Assembly: GCF_007859715.1 (NCBI RefSeq)
Contig: NZ_SJPG01000001.1
Coordinates: forward strand, 744,001 to 808,000
Origin: Rubinisphaera italica
Lineage (GTDB): Bacteria; Planctomycetota; Planctomycetia; Planctomycetales; Planctomycetaceae
Length of the DNA: 64,000 nucleotides
Reading direction: 5' to 3'
A program made the translations under genes and the position numbers. Shown in pieces: positions 39,276 through 48,590 of the stretch; position 1 is the stretch's first letter, and every line of letters starts with the position of its first letter. Below the pieces are notes generated by a model that saw nothing but the letters and a program-made list of their open reading frames with translations, was not told the DNA's origin and did no database searches.

Positions 39276-40925
39276 TTACACAAGTGTGGCAGCCGCCACT
39301 GCTGCCTGTACGGAGTTGATTTCGCTTTGCAGCGCATGAGCTCGGGAAGGATACTGTTTGAGGTAGTGATCTTTTTGCTGATCGGATTCGATGGTGATTT
39401 CGAGAATCTGCGGCATGCCATCGAAGAAGGCCTCGACGCAGGCTTTGTCCCACTGCGATCCTGCTCCTTCGAGCAAAATACTGACAGCTTTTTTAACGGG
39501 CATGCCATCTCGATAGGGTCTCGTGCTCGTCATGGCATCGTAGGCATCGGCAACCGCCAGTATGCGGGCCATTAATGGAATTGCATCTCCTTTGAGTTGA
39601 TGCGGATATCCCGATCCATCTACTGATTCGTGATGATGGAGCACTCCGGGAAGCACGTAGGAAAACGCATCGAGACTTTTGAGAATTTTGTATCCAATTT
39701 CCGGATGCTTTTTGATTTCAGCAAATTCCTCATCGGTAAGTTTGCCAGGCTTTTTCAGAACATGATCGGGCACACCTACCTTACCGATATCGTGGACCAG
39801 TCCCGTCACATAAATATCGTGACACTCCTTTACCGGCAATTGCATATTTTCCGCGATGATTCGGGCATACTGAGCGACGCGATCGCTATGCCCGCAGGTA
39901 TAGGGGTCTTTCGCATCGAGTGAGTTCATCATCGTGCGAATGATGCCGATAAGTAGTTCCTGTCGTTGTTCGAAGAGGTCGAGGTTCTTCGCATGGCTGG
40001 CCAGGATATTCGCCGTTGAGCGGATCAGGGTGGCTTCCGAAGTACCAAACTCGAGTTCACTTGCCGCATCCATTTGATCGTGAAAATGAGTCCGAATATG
40101 ACCGGTATTCTTCTTATTCAAAGTGGCCACCCAGCCATAAGTTTTTCCATCTTTCATCAGAGCCGTTAAAATATAACTGTTAATCCCTTCTGGACACTGA
40201 GTGTTACTGTCTGGAATGAGTCCATCATTGCAGACTATCGGAACCGAACTTTCGGAATTTCTCCAATGCGCAACCAGTTCACGACAGCTCTCTTCAGGGA
40301 TATTTTCACCCCAGGTTTTGATATTTAACTCAGAGGTCGCATCAGTCCCGGAACCTGGAGTGATGAGCGCAACAGTTCGACAGTGGATCAGATCGCCAAG
40401 AAGTTCCAGGGCCGATTCTGCCAGTGAGTTGAGACTGCGTTCAACAGTGCAAACTCCAAGTTGATCGGCCAAAGCCCGCAGCCAGGTCATTTCTTCAAAA
40501 TCAGCCGAAACTTGAGCCGCGTAAAGATCGATTTGATCGGCTTGAAATTCGTTTCGTTCTTCAATTCGCTGTAAGTGGAATTCCTGCTTGAGCAGAGTTC
40601 GTAACATTTCCGTTTGTGAGAGACGGGAAATACCAACCGCTACCGTATCAAATCCAGTCTCGGCTTGGATCGGAAGGATGAACAAGGTGCGTTGATCATC
40701 CAATGGCAACAGGAAAGGTTCTGCATCCCCCTGCGATTTATGAATGTAGAAATGAATGTCGCTTTGATCGGAAGGATAAGGGGCTTCGCCAATTGTGAAT
40801 TGCTGCACCCAGTCATGCGTGAGTTGCCAGATTTCCACACTATTTTCAAAGCATTCCGAAAGTTTCCGTGCGATTGGCATTGAAGGATGCTCGGGTTGCA
40901 TTTGGGTATTCTCGATGATGGACAT
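39276..40925 (-). CDS. HD-GYP phosphodiesterase with GAF-like sensor
   Basis: 549 residues. An N-terminal region of unknown fold and a coiled coil are followed by a probable GAF domain (about 150-310). The C-terminal HD-GYP domain has TCGHSDRVAQYA, LVHDIGKVGVPD (HD near residue 377), HHESVDGSGYP (GYP motif) and ADAYDAMTSTRPYR, all intact. It should hydrolyse cyclic di-GMP. The gene heads the leftward pseudopilin operon and faces the secretion ATPase operon, so local control of the machine by cyclic di-GMP is a reasonable inference. Confidence 0.9.
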   Translation of the reverse strand: MSIIENTQMQPEHPSMPIARKLSECFENSVEIWQLTHDWVQQFTIGEAPYPSDQSDIHFYIHKSQGDAEPFLLPLDDQRTLFILPIQAETGFDTVAVGISRLSQTEMLRTLLKQEFHLQRIEERNEFQADQIDLYAAQVSADFEEMTWLRALADQLGVCTVERSLNSLAESALELLGDLIHCRTVALITPGSGTDATSELNIKTWGENIPEESCRELVAHWRNSESSVPIVCNDGLIPDSNTQCPEGINSYILTALMKDGKTYGWVATLNKKNTGHIRTHFHDQMDAASELEFGTSEATLIRSTANILASHAKNLDLFEQRQELLIGIIRTMMNSLDAKDPYTCGHSDRVAQYARIIAENMQLPVKECHDIYVTGLVHDIGKVGVPDHVLKKPGKLTDEEFAEIKKHPEIGYKILKSLDAFSYVLPGVLHHHESVDGSGYPHQLKGDAIPLMARILAVADAYDAMTSTRPYRDGMPVKKAVSILLEGAGSQWDKACVEAFFDGMPQILEITIESDQQKDHYLKQYPSRAHALQSEINSVQAAVAAATLV

Positions 40926-41115
40926 GTTTCAAATTCTCTAACTTCGTGCAGGAAATTCACTGGTTACTGAATATAGAAGTGTTTATCTGCAACACAGTGA
41001 GAGGAACGTAACGACCTCTGAATTCGGTAATGCTCCCTAAATCCTAGGTCACAGATGGGCAGCGGACTGAAAATATTTGCTGATGTTGTAAAAAGTCGAC
41101 GAATTTTTTTGCTTA

Positions 41116-41127
41116 GGGATATATCCC
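41116..41127. promoter_or_regulatory. perfect palindrome GGGATATATCCC in the divergent promoter region
   Basis: A 12-base perfect palindrome, 86 bases upstream of the GspG-like start and about 190 bases upstream of the HD-GYP start. It follows a run of seven T. It is a candidate operator for coordinating the two divergent secretion operons. There is no second copy to support it. Confidence 0.3.
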
Positions 41128-41201
41128 GACCTACGTTTTGATAAGACCTTCATTTGTCAGGGTCGAATGCATGTGGCTTTCACCTTAAACGAGGTAGAAT
41201 T

Positions 41202-41630
41202 ATGAAAACATCTGTTTGCAGAGGCGAAATGAACCGCCGAGGATTTTCGCTGGTAGAATTAGTCGTCGTTGTGCTTGTGATGGGGATCATCGCAGCCGTC
41301 GCAGGGCCCAAAATGTTCAATACGGCTAGCGATGCCCGTTTGAACGGCACAAGACAGTCGCTAACTGTCATTCGCGATGCGATTGAACTGTATAAAGCTC
41401 AAAATGGCAGCTATCCCTCAAGCGCCAACTCCACTGCATTTCACACGGATTTGTCGCCGTATGTACGTGGGCAATTCCCGAATGTGGAAGTCGGCGCGAA
41501 TAAGGGGGGGAATGATGTCCGAATTCATTCCGGTTCGCCAACGCCATCTGGTACAGAAGCCTGGGCATACGATACTTCAGACGGCGGTTTCATCATCAAC
41601 GATACAACCAGCAGCTATAACACGCTGTAA
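41202..41630 (+). CDS. major pseudopilin, GspG-like
   Basis: About 142 residues. The prepilin signal is NRRG-FSLVELVVVVLVMGIIAAVAGPKMF, with Glu+5. The mature part has the GspG-like SDARLNGTRQSLTVIRDAIELYKAQNGSYPS (in parts) and a C-terminal WAYDTSDGGFIIND, but is shorter than proteobacterial GspG. The ATG at 41202 has GAGGT six bases upstream; an in-frame start at 41154 is less likely. It is the first gene of the rightward operon. Confidence 0.85.
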   Translation: MKTSVCRGEMNRRGFSLVELVVVVLVMGIIAAVAGPKMFNTASDARLNGTRQSLTVIRDAIELYKAQNGSYPSSANSTAFHTDLSPYVRGQFPNVEVGANKGGNDVRIHSGSPTPSGTEAWAYDTSDGGFIINDTTSSYNTL

Positions 41631-41684
41631 TTTTCTTCCGATTCCCATTCGCGCATTAAACTCTGTTACTTCAGGAGACGAACG

Positions 41685-42080
41685 ATGAATAAGAAATCGA
41701 TTCTCATTGCCGAAGATAATCGGGTGATGGCCGATGTCGTTCGATTCAACCTTGTTCGAGCTGGCTTCGAAGTGGTTGTCGCAGGTGATGGATTAGAGGC
41801 TCTTGAAATTACAAAATCAAGACAATTTGATCTGGTCATTACTGATTCTCAGATGCCGCGAATGAAGGGTGAAGAATTTTGTGCCGAGTTGCGAAAACTG
41901 GCAAACTATCAGGATGTGCCAGTCATAATGTGTTCTGCTAAAGGCTTTGAACTGAATGCGGAACGCTTGCGAACCCAATATGGGATCGAACGTGTTTTAC
42001 TGAAACCGTTCAGCCCTCGAGAAGTATTGGCGGTCGTCGAGGAACGGCTCAATGGAGCGGCCGTTGTAAACGGACTCTGA
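41685..42080 (+). CDS. single-domain response regulator (CheY-like)
   Basis: 131 residues, receiver domain only. The acidic pair is Glu10-Asp11 (LIAEDNRV), the phospho-acceptor is Asp54 (VITDSQMPRM), and the conserved Lys lies in LLKPFSP near residue 106. With no output domain it should act by protein contact, perhaps with the adjacent kinase, the STAS protein or the ATPase. Caggag precedes the ATG. It lies 54 bases after the GspG-like gene and 46 bases before the kinase. Confidence 0.92.
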   Translation: MNKKSILIAEDNRVMADVVRFNLVRAGFEVVVAGDGLEALEITKSRQFDLVITDSQMPRMKGEEFCAELRKLANYQDVPVIMCSAKGFELNAERLRTQYGIERVLLKPFSPREVLAVVEERLNGAAVVNGL

Positions 42081-42126
42081 TCCGAAGTTCCTTCTGCGAA
42101 ATTGGGATTCGCAGCAGCAAGACCCT

Positions 42127-43563
42127 ATGGAGAGACTTGTGAACGATCAATCTATTGCACACTATCTGCGCGCCATTGGCTTGCTGACATTACTCCTGTC
42201 CGGCACTGCAGTGGTGTTATTCTTCGTTGAGTCTCATGAATTCTGGGCCATCCGCTTGCTGGTTGCAGCGGCGATCTGCAGTTTGTTTCTTGGCTTTCTG
42301 ACGGTTGTCAAAAAGCAGAACTCAGCCTCTTTGCCTGTCGAAATACTCAATCAACTCGAATCGTACTCTTCTCCCGAGTTTCAGGATAAGTCGACACTGA
42401 ATTTGGTTCATTGGCAGGATCCGCACTCTCAAGGCTGGAATACCATTGTTGAGGAGATACGAACCTTTCAGGCACTAACGGCTCTTGAAGCTCGGATTGA
42501 TGAGAAACTGTCCGACCATCAATCTTCAGATGACACTGCCGTCCTGGACAGTCTGGCTGAAGGTGTTGGCGTGACCGATCTTAACGGTCATTTCACTTTT
42601 GTGAACTCGGCATTCAAAGCGATTCTGAATACGGAAGATACCAAGCTGCTCAACTCTTCGATCCTGGACGTTCTTCCCTCAGAGATTTCTCCTAAAATAC
42701 TCGATGCGATTGCACGATCTATCCCTGTAACGTTTGAGTCACATACTCGAACCGATGAAGGTACTGTGTTTTTCCGTTGGAGCCGACGCCCGAGATTGGA
42801 CCAGCACTGTGAGCCGAATGGGCATGTCTGGTTAATTCGCGATATCACTCAACAAAAGCTCGCTGAAAAAATGCGGGAAGAATTTGTGTCGATGGCAACT
42901 CACGAACTACGAACGCCGTTAGCCAATATCAATGCGTACGCGGAAACGTTGACCATGGCAGACGATATCGACATTGAGCAGCAAAAGGAGTTTTACAACA
43001 TCATCCAATCGGAAGCGACGCGTCTGGCACGTTTTGTGGATGAACTTCTTGATATCAGTCGCATGGAAGCCGGATCCATGTCGATCAATTGTCGTATTAC
43101 AGAACTTGATCGTTTGCTCAAAGAAATCTGCGATAAGATCCAACCCGAAATGAATCGGAAAGAACTCGATTTCAGTATTGAGATTCCTCCCAAATTGCCT
43201 CAGATTGAAGTCGATAAGGATGCCATCGTCGCTGCTCTGGTGAACCTGCTCGGAAATGCCGTTAAATATACTCCTGAAGGTGGAAACGTCTGCTTTACAG
43301 TGCTCGTTGAAGATAACGAAATTCAATTCAAGGTTCAGGATTCCGGCATCGGTATTGCTGAAGAGGAATTGCCGCATGTCTTTGAGAAATTTTTCCGCAG
43401 TGATGATGGTCGCGTCAGGGGAGTCAACGGTAGTGGACTAGGGCTGGCGTTCAGTCATGAAGTGGCACGTCTTCATCAGGGGCGGATTGATGTATCCAGC
43501 GAATTGAATCAAGGTTCGACCTTCAGTCTGGTCTTACCACTCAAGATTGGAGTGGAAGCATGA
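42127..43563 (+). CDS. membrane PAS-domain histidine kinase
   Basis: 478 residues. Two N-terminal membrane helices (about 14-34 and 40-61) are followed by a PAS domain (about 135-250). HisKA carries the phospho-acceptor His259 in SMATHELRTPLANI. HATPase_c has N-box LVNLLGNAVKYTPEGG, G1 DSGIGIA, FEKFFRSD and G2 GSGLGLAFS. All motifs are intact. The stop overlaps the STAS start by 4 bases (ATGA). A GTG at 42139, with GGAGAG just upstream, is an alternative start. Confidence 0.92.
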   Translation: MERLVNDQSIAHYLRAIGLLTLLLSGTAVVLFFVESHEFWAIRLLVAAAICSLFLGFLTVVKKQNSASLPVEILNQLESYSSPEFQDKSTLNLVHWQDPHSQGWNTIVEEIRTFQALTALEARIDEKLSDHQSSDDTAVLDSLAEGVGVTDLNGHFTFVNSAFKAILNTEDTKLLNSSILDVLPSEISPKILDAIARSIPVTFESHTRTDEGTVFFRWSRRPRLDQHCEPNGHVWLIRDITQQKLAEKMREEFVSMATHELRTPLANINAYAETLTMADDIDIEQQKEFYNIIQSEATRLARFVDELLDISRMEAGSMSINCRITELDRLLKEICDKIQPEMNRKELDFSIEIPPKLPQIEVDKDAIVAALVNLLGNAVKYTPEGGNVCFTVLVEDNEIQFKVQDSGIGIAEEELPHVFEKFFRSDDGRVRGVNGSGLGLAFSHEVARLHQGRIDVSSELNQGSTFSLVLPLKIGVEA

Positions 43564-43895
43564 TTCGTCATACAAAACAGGGAGCAGTCGATATTCTCAG
43601 CGTCGAAGAATCAATGGTCTATCTGCATATCGACAAAATGCAACTTGAAGTCGATCAACTCCTCAAAGCTGGTCAGCCGCGTGTTGTCCTCAACATGAAG
43701 GATGTTGCCTTGTGTGATAGCCGCGGGCTGGAGTTCATACTCGATTTGCGCGACCGGTGTGTGAAATGTGGCGGAATGTTCAAACTGGCATCGGCCAGTC
43801 ATCTGTGTCTGGACATACTACAGATTACGGGCGTCCTCGATCAAATTGAACATTATGAAAACTCCGTACAAGCGGCAGGGAGTTTTGCACTATGA
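43560..43895 (+). CDS. STAS-domain anti-sigma-factor-antagonist-like protein
   Basis: 111 residues, a single STAS domain. LCDSRGLEFI carries the conserved Ser54 that is phosphorylated in SpoIIAA/RsbV proteins. It overlaps the kinase stop upstream and the ATPase start downstream by 4 bases each, so the three are made together. No RsbW-type Ser/Thr kinase or sigma factor gene is near. It may switch partners within the secretion system rather than control a sigma factor (inference). Confidence 0.88.
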   Translation: MIRHTKQGAVDILSVEESMVYLHIDKMQLEVDQLLKAGQPRVVLNMKDVALCDSRGLEFILDLRDRCVKCGGMFKLASASHLCLDILQITGVLDQIEHYENSVQAAGSFAL

Positions 43896-45640
43896 CATCA
43901 TTGGTTCATTCAGAAAACAGACGAGCAAGCGCGTCTGTCGCTCAGCGTAATAAGCCCCGCCAACGGCTCGGCGAAAGGCTGGTCAGCGCGGGGATTCTTA
44001 CATCAGACGAGTTGGAATCGGCTCTGCAGCAGCAATCCGTCAATGGGCAGCGTGTCGGAGAAACACTTGTTGAACTTGGGTTTATTGAAGAGGAACAATT
44101 GCTCCCCTATCTGGCCGAGCAACTCAATATCCCTCATGTTACTCTGCGTGATGGTCTGATTGATCCGCGTTCTGTACTTACAATTCCAAGGCGTAAAGCC
44201 GAGGAATTTGAAGCGATTGTCCTGTTCAAAGTGCGCGACGTTTTAACCGTCGCCATGCGAAACCCGCAACAACTCGACTACATCGATGAGATTGAACGTT
44301 TGACGAAATGCCGTGTTCGACCTGTCCTGGCAATGAAGTCGGCAATCGAACAACTGCTCCCCCGTTGTTACGACGAAGGCTTCGAAGTCGATGCCGTAAC
44401 TGCTGATATGGATCAGGAAGCGATTTCCGTCCAGGATGACGCCATCCATGTTCAACTGCAATCCGTTGAGTCAATCGGAGACGGCAGTCCGATCGTCAAT
44501 CTGGTCAATTATATGATTCTACAGGCTGCTCGACAGGGAGCCAGTGATATTCATATTGAGCCTGGAGCAAATCAATCGACGGTTCGATTTCGTGTCGATG
44601 GAATGTTACGCGAAGTCTTGCGACCCCGACGTGAGTTTCATCCGGCAATAGTATCGCGTATCAAAGTGATGGCGAAAATGGACATTGCTGAGCATCGTAT
44701 GCCTCAGGATGGACGAATTCACGTTGTGGTTGACCGACGTGATATCGATTTGCGTTGTTCGACATTGCCGACGGTTCAAGGGGAGAAAGTTGTGCTGCGA
44801 GTTCTGGATCGTTCCAGCGTTACTTTCAATCTGAATGAACTCGGAATTCCCAACAATCAACTGAAATCAATGAAAGAAATTCTGGCCAAACCCTATGGGC
44901 TGGCGCTGGTGACGGGCCCCACAGGAAGTGGAAAAACAACCACGTTGTATTCCGCGATTGAACTGATCAAAAATGTGAATCGCAACATCGTGACTGTCGA
45001 GGATCCCGTTGAGTATCAACTCAGCCTGATTAATCAGGTGCATGCGAACGCAGGAACATCACTCAGTTTTGCCAAGGTCCTCCGTGCGATTCTGCGTCAG
45101 GATCCGGATGTGATCATGATTGGGGAAATTCGAGATGGCGAAACGGCAGAAGTGGCCATCCAGGCTGCGCTCACAGGGCACCTGGTTCTTTCTACGTTGC
45201 ACACAAACGACAGTGCAGGAGCCATCACAAGACTGATGGACATGGGCATCGCCTCCTATAAAACAGCAGCTGCGTTTGTCGGAGCCATTGCTCAGCGGCT
45301 GGTGCGTCGGGTCTGTCAGAATTGCCGTACAACCTATTATCCGCAGGCTCAAATGCTCGAAACGTTGCATTACAAAGGGGATAAGAAACAACAATTTATT
45401 CGAGGCGAAGGTTGCCACGAATGTTATGACACAGGATTCAAAGGTCGAATCGGGATCTATGAAATTCTGCACGCGGACAACGAACTCCGTGAATTGATTG
45501 GAGCCGATGCTTCCGTGGATAAAATTCGTCAATGGCATCGAACACACGGAGGAACCAGCCTGCTGCAGGAAGGGCTAAGGTTGGCTCAAGAGGGCATAAC
45601 CTCTTTAGATGAAATTATGCGCGTGGCATATTTTGAATAA
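43892..45640 (+). CDS. secretion/pilus assembly ATPase, GspE/PilB-like
   Basis: 582 residues. An N-terminal MshEN-type domain contains two similar modules (RLGERLVSAGILTSDELESA and RVGETLVELGFIEEEQLLPY), the pattern known to bind cyclic di-GMP in MshE. An N2 domain follows, then the ATPase core: Walker A GPTGSGKTTT (about 342-351), Asp box VEDPVEYQ, Walker B IMIGEIRDGETAE and the His box LSTLHTND. The C-terminal tetracysteine zinc site (CQNC...CHEC) is present. It is a cytoplasmic hexamer that powers pseudopilus or pilus assembly. It overlaps the STAS gene by 4 bases. Confidence 0.94.
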   Translation: MTSLVHSENRRASASVAQRNKPRQRLGERLVSAGILTSDELESALQQQSVNGQRVGETLVELGFIEEEQLLPYLAEQLNIPHVTLRDGLIDPRSVLTIPRRKAEEFEAIVLFKVRDVLTVAMRNPQQLDYIDEIERLTKCRVRPVLAMKSAIEQLLPRCYDEGFEVDAVTADMDQEAISVQDDAIHVQLQSVESIGDGSPIVNLVNYMILQAARQGASDIHIEPGANQSTVRFRVDGMLREVLRPRREFHPAIVSRIKVMAKMDIAEHRMPQDGRIHVVVDRRDIDLRCSTLPTVQGEKVVLRVLDRSSVTFNLNELGIPNNQLKSMKEILAKPYGLALVTGPTGSGKTTTLYSAIELIKNVNRNIVTVEDPVEYQLSLINQVHANAGTSLSFAKVLRAILRQDPDVIMIGEIRDGETAEVAIQAALTGHLVLSTLHTNDSAGAITRLMDMGIASYKTAAAFVGAIAQRLVRRVCQNCRTTYYPQAQMLETLHYKGDKKQQFIRGEGCHECYDTGFKGRIGIYEILHADNELRELIGADASVDKIRQWHRTHGGTSLLQEGLRLAQEGITSLDEIMRVAYFE

Positions 45641-45664
45641 TCAAACGATAGAATACGTTCAGTA

Positions 45665-46876
45665 ATGATTGCGTTTCAATACCAGGCAAAATCACGAACC
45701 GGTGAATTGCAGGTCGGCCTCTTAGAAGCCGAGACGCTTGCTGCTGCGCGGCAGGATTTGCGCGGACGTGGTCTGTTTCCGATGGCCATTACGAAAGCCG
45801 GTTCTGAACGACGAGTAAAATCTGCCGGTTCAAATAAACGCGTTTCCAAACGTGATCTGATGTTGATGACGACTCAACTTTCTATCATGCAAAAATCGGG
45901 TGTCGATCTGGCAGAATCGATTAAGACTGTCGCACGTCAGGTCTCCAACAAACGTCTCGCAACGGCACTCAATCAGATTGTGATCGATATTGAGGACGGG
46001 AAATCGTTCTCGAATGCATTACAAAGCCAGTCTGGCATATTCGGCGATGCCTATGTCGCAGGAATTGCTGCGGGAGAAGCTTCAGGAACTCTCGGACACG
46101 TCCTGGCAAGACTGACAACTCTCCTGCGAAACGAAGTCCGCTTAATCAACACCATAAAGTCCATTGCCACCTATCCGGTCATCCTGATGTTCGTGGCGAG
46201 TATGGTCGTCAATGCATTAATGTTTTTCGTCTTGCCACAGTTCGCCAAGGTGTTCCGGGATCTCGAAAAAACTCCGCCCATTACGACTCAAGTTCTTCTG
46301 ATGATTGGAGAATTTGTACGTTCAAATGTTCTGTTTATTGGAATTGGAGTCGGAATCATCCTTTTCGGTGTGAGCGTTCTGATTAAAACTGACTGGTTCC
46401 GCAGTCGTCTCGATCTTTTCATGCTGTATGCTCCAGGTTTCGGTAAAGCGACTCGCACGTTACTGGCCGGGAGAATGTTTCGACTGATCGGAACGATGCT
46501 ACAAAGTGGAGTCCCGCTTCTGGAAGCAGTTCGTCTCTGTCGTCGCTCGATCAAAAACCGTCAGTACCAGAAACTCTTTGAATCCATCGAATTGGAGGTC
46601 ACGCGTGGCAACGGGATTACGATCGCCATGATGCAAGCCAATTTTCTCCCCGATGGAGCGGTCGAAATGATTTCCACCTCAGAAAAAAGTGGCGACCTGG
46701 GAGGAGTCATGGAAATTGTCGGGGAGTTCTACGAAGACGAAGGAGAAAACTACGTTCGCGATCTGGCCAAAGTCATCGAGCCAGCCATCATTGTAGTGAT
46801 GGGTGGAGTTGTGGCTGTCGTTGTCATTTCAGTCATTTTACCGCTGCTCGATATGTCATCGACCTCAGGATATTAA
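45665..46876 (+). CDS. inner-membrane platform protein, GspF/PilC-like
   Basis: 403 residues, standard length. It starts MIAFQYQAKSRTGELQVGLLEAE, the usual GspF opening, and has two T2SSF domains (about 65-190 and 270-395). Three membrane helices lie near 170-190, 220-242 and 375-395. The conserved NALMFFVLPQFAKVF and the final VVAVVVISVILPLLDM are typical. It couples the ATPase to the pseudopilus in the inner membrane. It lies 24 bases after the ATPase gene. Confidence 0.94.
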   Translation: MIAFQYQAKSRTGELQVGLLEAETLAAARQDLRGRGLFPMAITKAGSERRVKSAGSNKRVSKRDLMLMTTQLSIMQKSGVDLAESIKTVARQVSNKRLATALNQIVIDIEDGKSFSNALQSQSGIFGDAYVAGIAAGEASGTLGHVLARLTTLLRNEVRLINTIKSIATYPVILMFVASMVVNALMFFVLPQFAKVFRDLEKTPPITTQVLLMIGEFVRSNVLFIGIGVGIILFGVSVLIKTDWFRSRLDLFMLYAPGFGKATRTLLAGRMFRLIGTMLQSGVPLLEAVRLCRRSIKNRQYQKLFESIELEVTRGNGITIAMMQANFLPDGAVEMISTSEKSGDLGGVMEIVGEFYEDEGENYVRDLAKVIEPAIIVVMGGVVAVVVISVILPLLDMSSTSGY

Positions 46877-46887
46877 AGGAGATACAG

Positions 46888-47958
46888 GTGAAGTTCATCA
46901 CGAAACCGACCTCTCTATTCACCATGGGGTCGTCAGATATAAATTCGAGAATTGGAGTCGATTTTCAATCATCCCGGCTTATTTGTGCTCGTCTCAGTTC
47001 AAACAAACGAGTCGAAAACAAAATTGAAGGCATGATCATTCCGTTTCCAGATCGAGATTGTTCACTCGAACATTGGATTCTATCGGGCGGGTTGCATGAA
47101 GTTCTGCAAAAATACCGAAAACAATTCTCACACTTTGGTGGAGAATCGATTTCCTGCATTTTACCGGAATCGTTAACACACGCTTGTATCATTGAGCTGC
47201 CTATGGGTAACGAAGCCGAAACTCACGATCTCGTCGCCCAGGAACTGGCAGATCAGCAGGAGTTTTCCCTCGATGAATTGACGTTCGATTTCTGGATGGA
47301 AGAGAATCCCAACGCCGAAGGTATGGTCAAGGTGCATGCAGAGTGCATCCGATCTAAGGTCGTCAAAGAAATTGTGTCTCAGTTTCTCGCGGTCGGTTAT
47401 CGCTGTGACAGAATTGATTCCCGATCGAATTCACTGGCTCAATTGATTCCTGAAAATTCAACTTCACTTTCCGTTGTGATCGATTGGGGTCTGGATGAGG
47501 TCACCCTCATACTATGTGAATCTGGTCAGCCATTTTATTCCCGCAAGCTACGTGACTGTCATACCCGTCAATTGTTCGAGGAGCTCACACAGCATTGGTC
47601 AATTTCACTTGCTGATTGTGAGGCACTTTTAAATCGACTGCGTCATCACGAACTCAAACAAACAACTGGGTTGGCGGAACTGAAAGACTTATATCTGAAT
47701 GTGTCACGCGAGCTGTTTATCCGCCTGGCTGTCGAAGCCAAACGGACGATTGATTTTGCACATCAGAAGAAAATCTTTTCTGTCCCAGAGCAGATCCTGC
47801 TGATTGGTTCCGGTGCAGGTTTGCCTTTTGTGAAGAGTGAGATCAATCATCTGTTGCCATATCCTGTCCAGACGGAATATCTCAGTGAGAAGTATTCCAC
47901 AGCCGGGATGTCTGAGTTCATCCTGGCGATGGCAGCATGTGAGGAGGGGAGATCATGA
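46888..47958 (+). CDS. PilM-like cytoplasmic actin-fold protein
   Basis: 356 residues from GTG 46888 (AAAGGAGA upstream). The actin-like ATPase/PilM style is visible in IGVDFQSSRLICARLSS at the N-terminus, LPESLTHACIIELP, VVIDWGLDEVTLILCESGQP and ILLIGSGAGLPFV near the C-terminus. PilM (or the GspL cytoplasmic domain) docks the inner-membrane complex to the ATPase. Sequence similarity is loose; the gene order before PilN/PilO-like genes supports the call. It overlaps the next gene by 4 bases. Confidence 0.8.
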   Translation: MKFITKPTSLFTMGSSDINSRIGVDFQSSRLICARLSSNKRVENKIEGMIIPFPDRDCSLEHWILSGGLHEVLQKYRKQFSHFGGESISCILPESLTHACIIELPMGNEAETHDLVAQELADQQEFSLDELTFDFWMEENPNAEGMVKVHAECIRSKVVKEIVSQFLAVGYRCDRIDSRSNSLAQLIPENSTSLSVVIDWGLDEVTLILCESGQPFYSRKLRDCHTRQLFEELTQHWSISLADCEALLNRLRHHELKQTTGLAELKDLYLNVSRELFIRLAVEAKRTIDFAHQKKIFSVPEQILLIGSGAGLPFVKSEINHLLPYPVQTEYLSEKYSTAGMSEFILAMAACEEGRS

Positions 47959-48590
47959 GCGGCTTCAAACGATTGAATCTCGTCCCACTCTCGACTCAGT
48001 TTGAATTAATTCTTCGCAGTCAGTTGAGACGCTGGGTCAAAACAATTGGATTTGTGATTTGTGGCCTGGCCATCATCATACTCTGGCAAGTCTCCGAACT
48101 GCATGTCTCGACAGTCGTGTTGCACCAAAAAGAAATGCGATATCAACCAGTAAGAGATATGATGTCCCAGAACTCCAAGATCAGTCAACAACTCAAGGAA
48201 ATTGAACAGCAGAAGACTCAACTGAAAAACCTTGTCTCTGGTCCTACGCCTTTGCATATCCTCAAAGCGATTGCCGTCGCATCGCACCACGCCTCGGGGC
48301 AAGTTGTCGTGACTAGTCTTTCCTGTAATTCACAGGATGTCCAAGAACAACAACCGGCCAAATCGACCAATGTTTCTAATGTTAGTAGGAAATGTAAAAG
48401 AATTGGCACGGTTGCGATGGCCGGAAATGGTGAAGACGACGAAGCGATTATGGAATTTATCTCGGCTCTGAAAAGTAGTGGTCTGTTTAATAAAGTGGAA
48501 TTGAAGTCAGCGACTCATACAAAAGACCAGAACCACACGACCAAACAATTCCACATCGAAGCCATCAGCGAAACCGAGGTGGCATCATGA
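47955..48590 (+). CDS. PilN-like inner-membrane protein
   Basis: 211 residues. A short cytoplasmic N-terminus beginning FKRLNLVP (the PilN-type docking motif for PilM) precedes one membrane helix (about 32-50). A coiled coil (MSQNSKISQQLKEIEQQKTQ) and a small ferredoxin-like domain follow. It corresponds to PilN, or to the membrane and periplasmic part of GspL. It overlaps both neighbours by 4 bases. Confidence 0.8.
   Translation: MSGFKRLNLVPLSTQFELILRSQLRRWVKTIGFVICGLAIIILWQVSELHVSTVVLHQKEMRYQPVRDMMSQNSKISQQLKEIEQQKTQLKNLVSGPTPLHILKAIAVASHHASGQVVVTSLSCNSQDVQEQQPAKSTNVSNVSRKCKRIGTVAMAGNGEDDEAIMEFISALKSSGLFNKVELKSATHTKDQNHTTKQFHIEAISETEVAS

Noticed and set aside
43560..43895. Calling the STAS gene a sigma-factor control gene (RsbV/SpoIIAA)
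   Set aside because: No anti-sigma kinase or sigma factor is nearby and the gene is coupled to a secretion ATPase.
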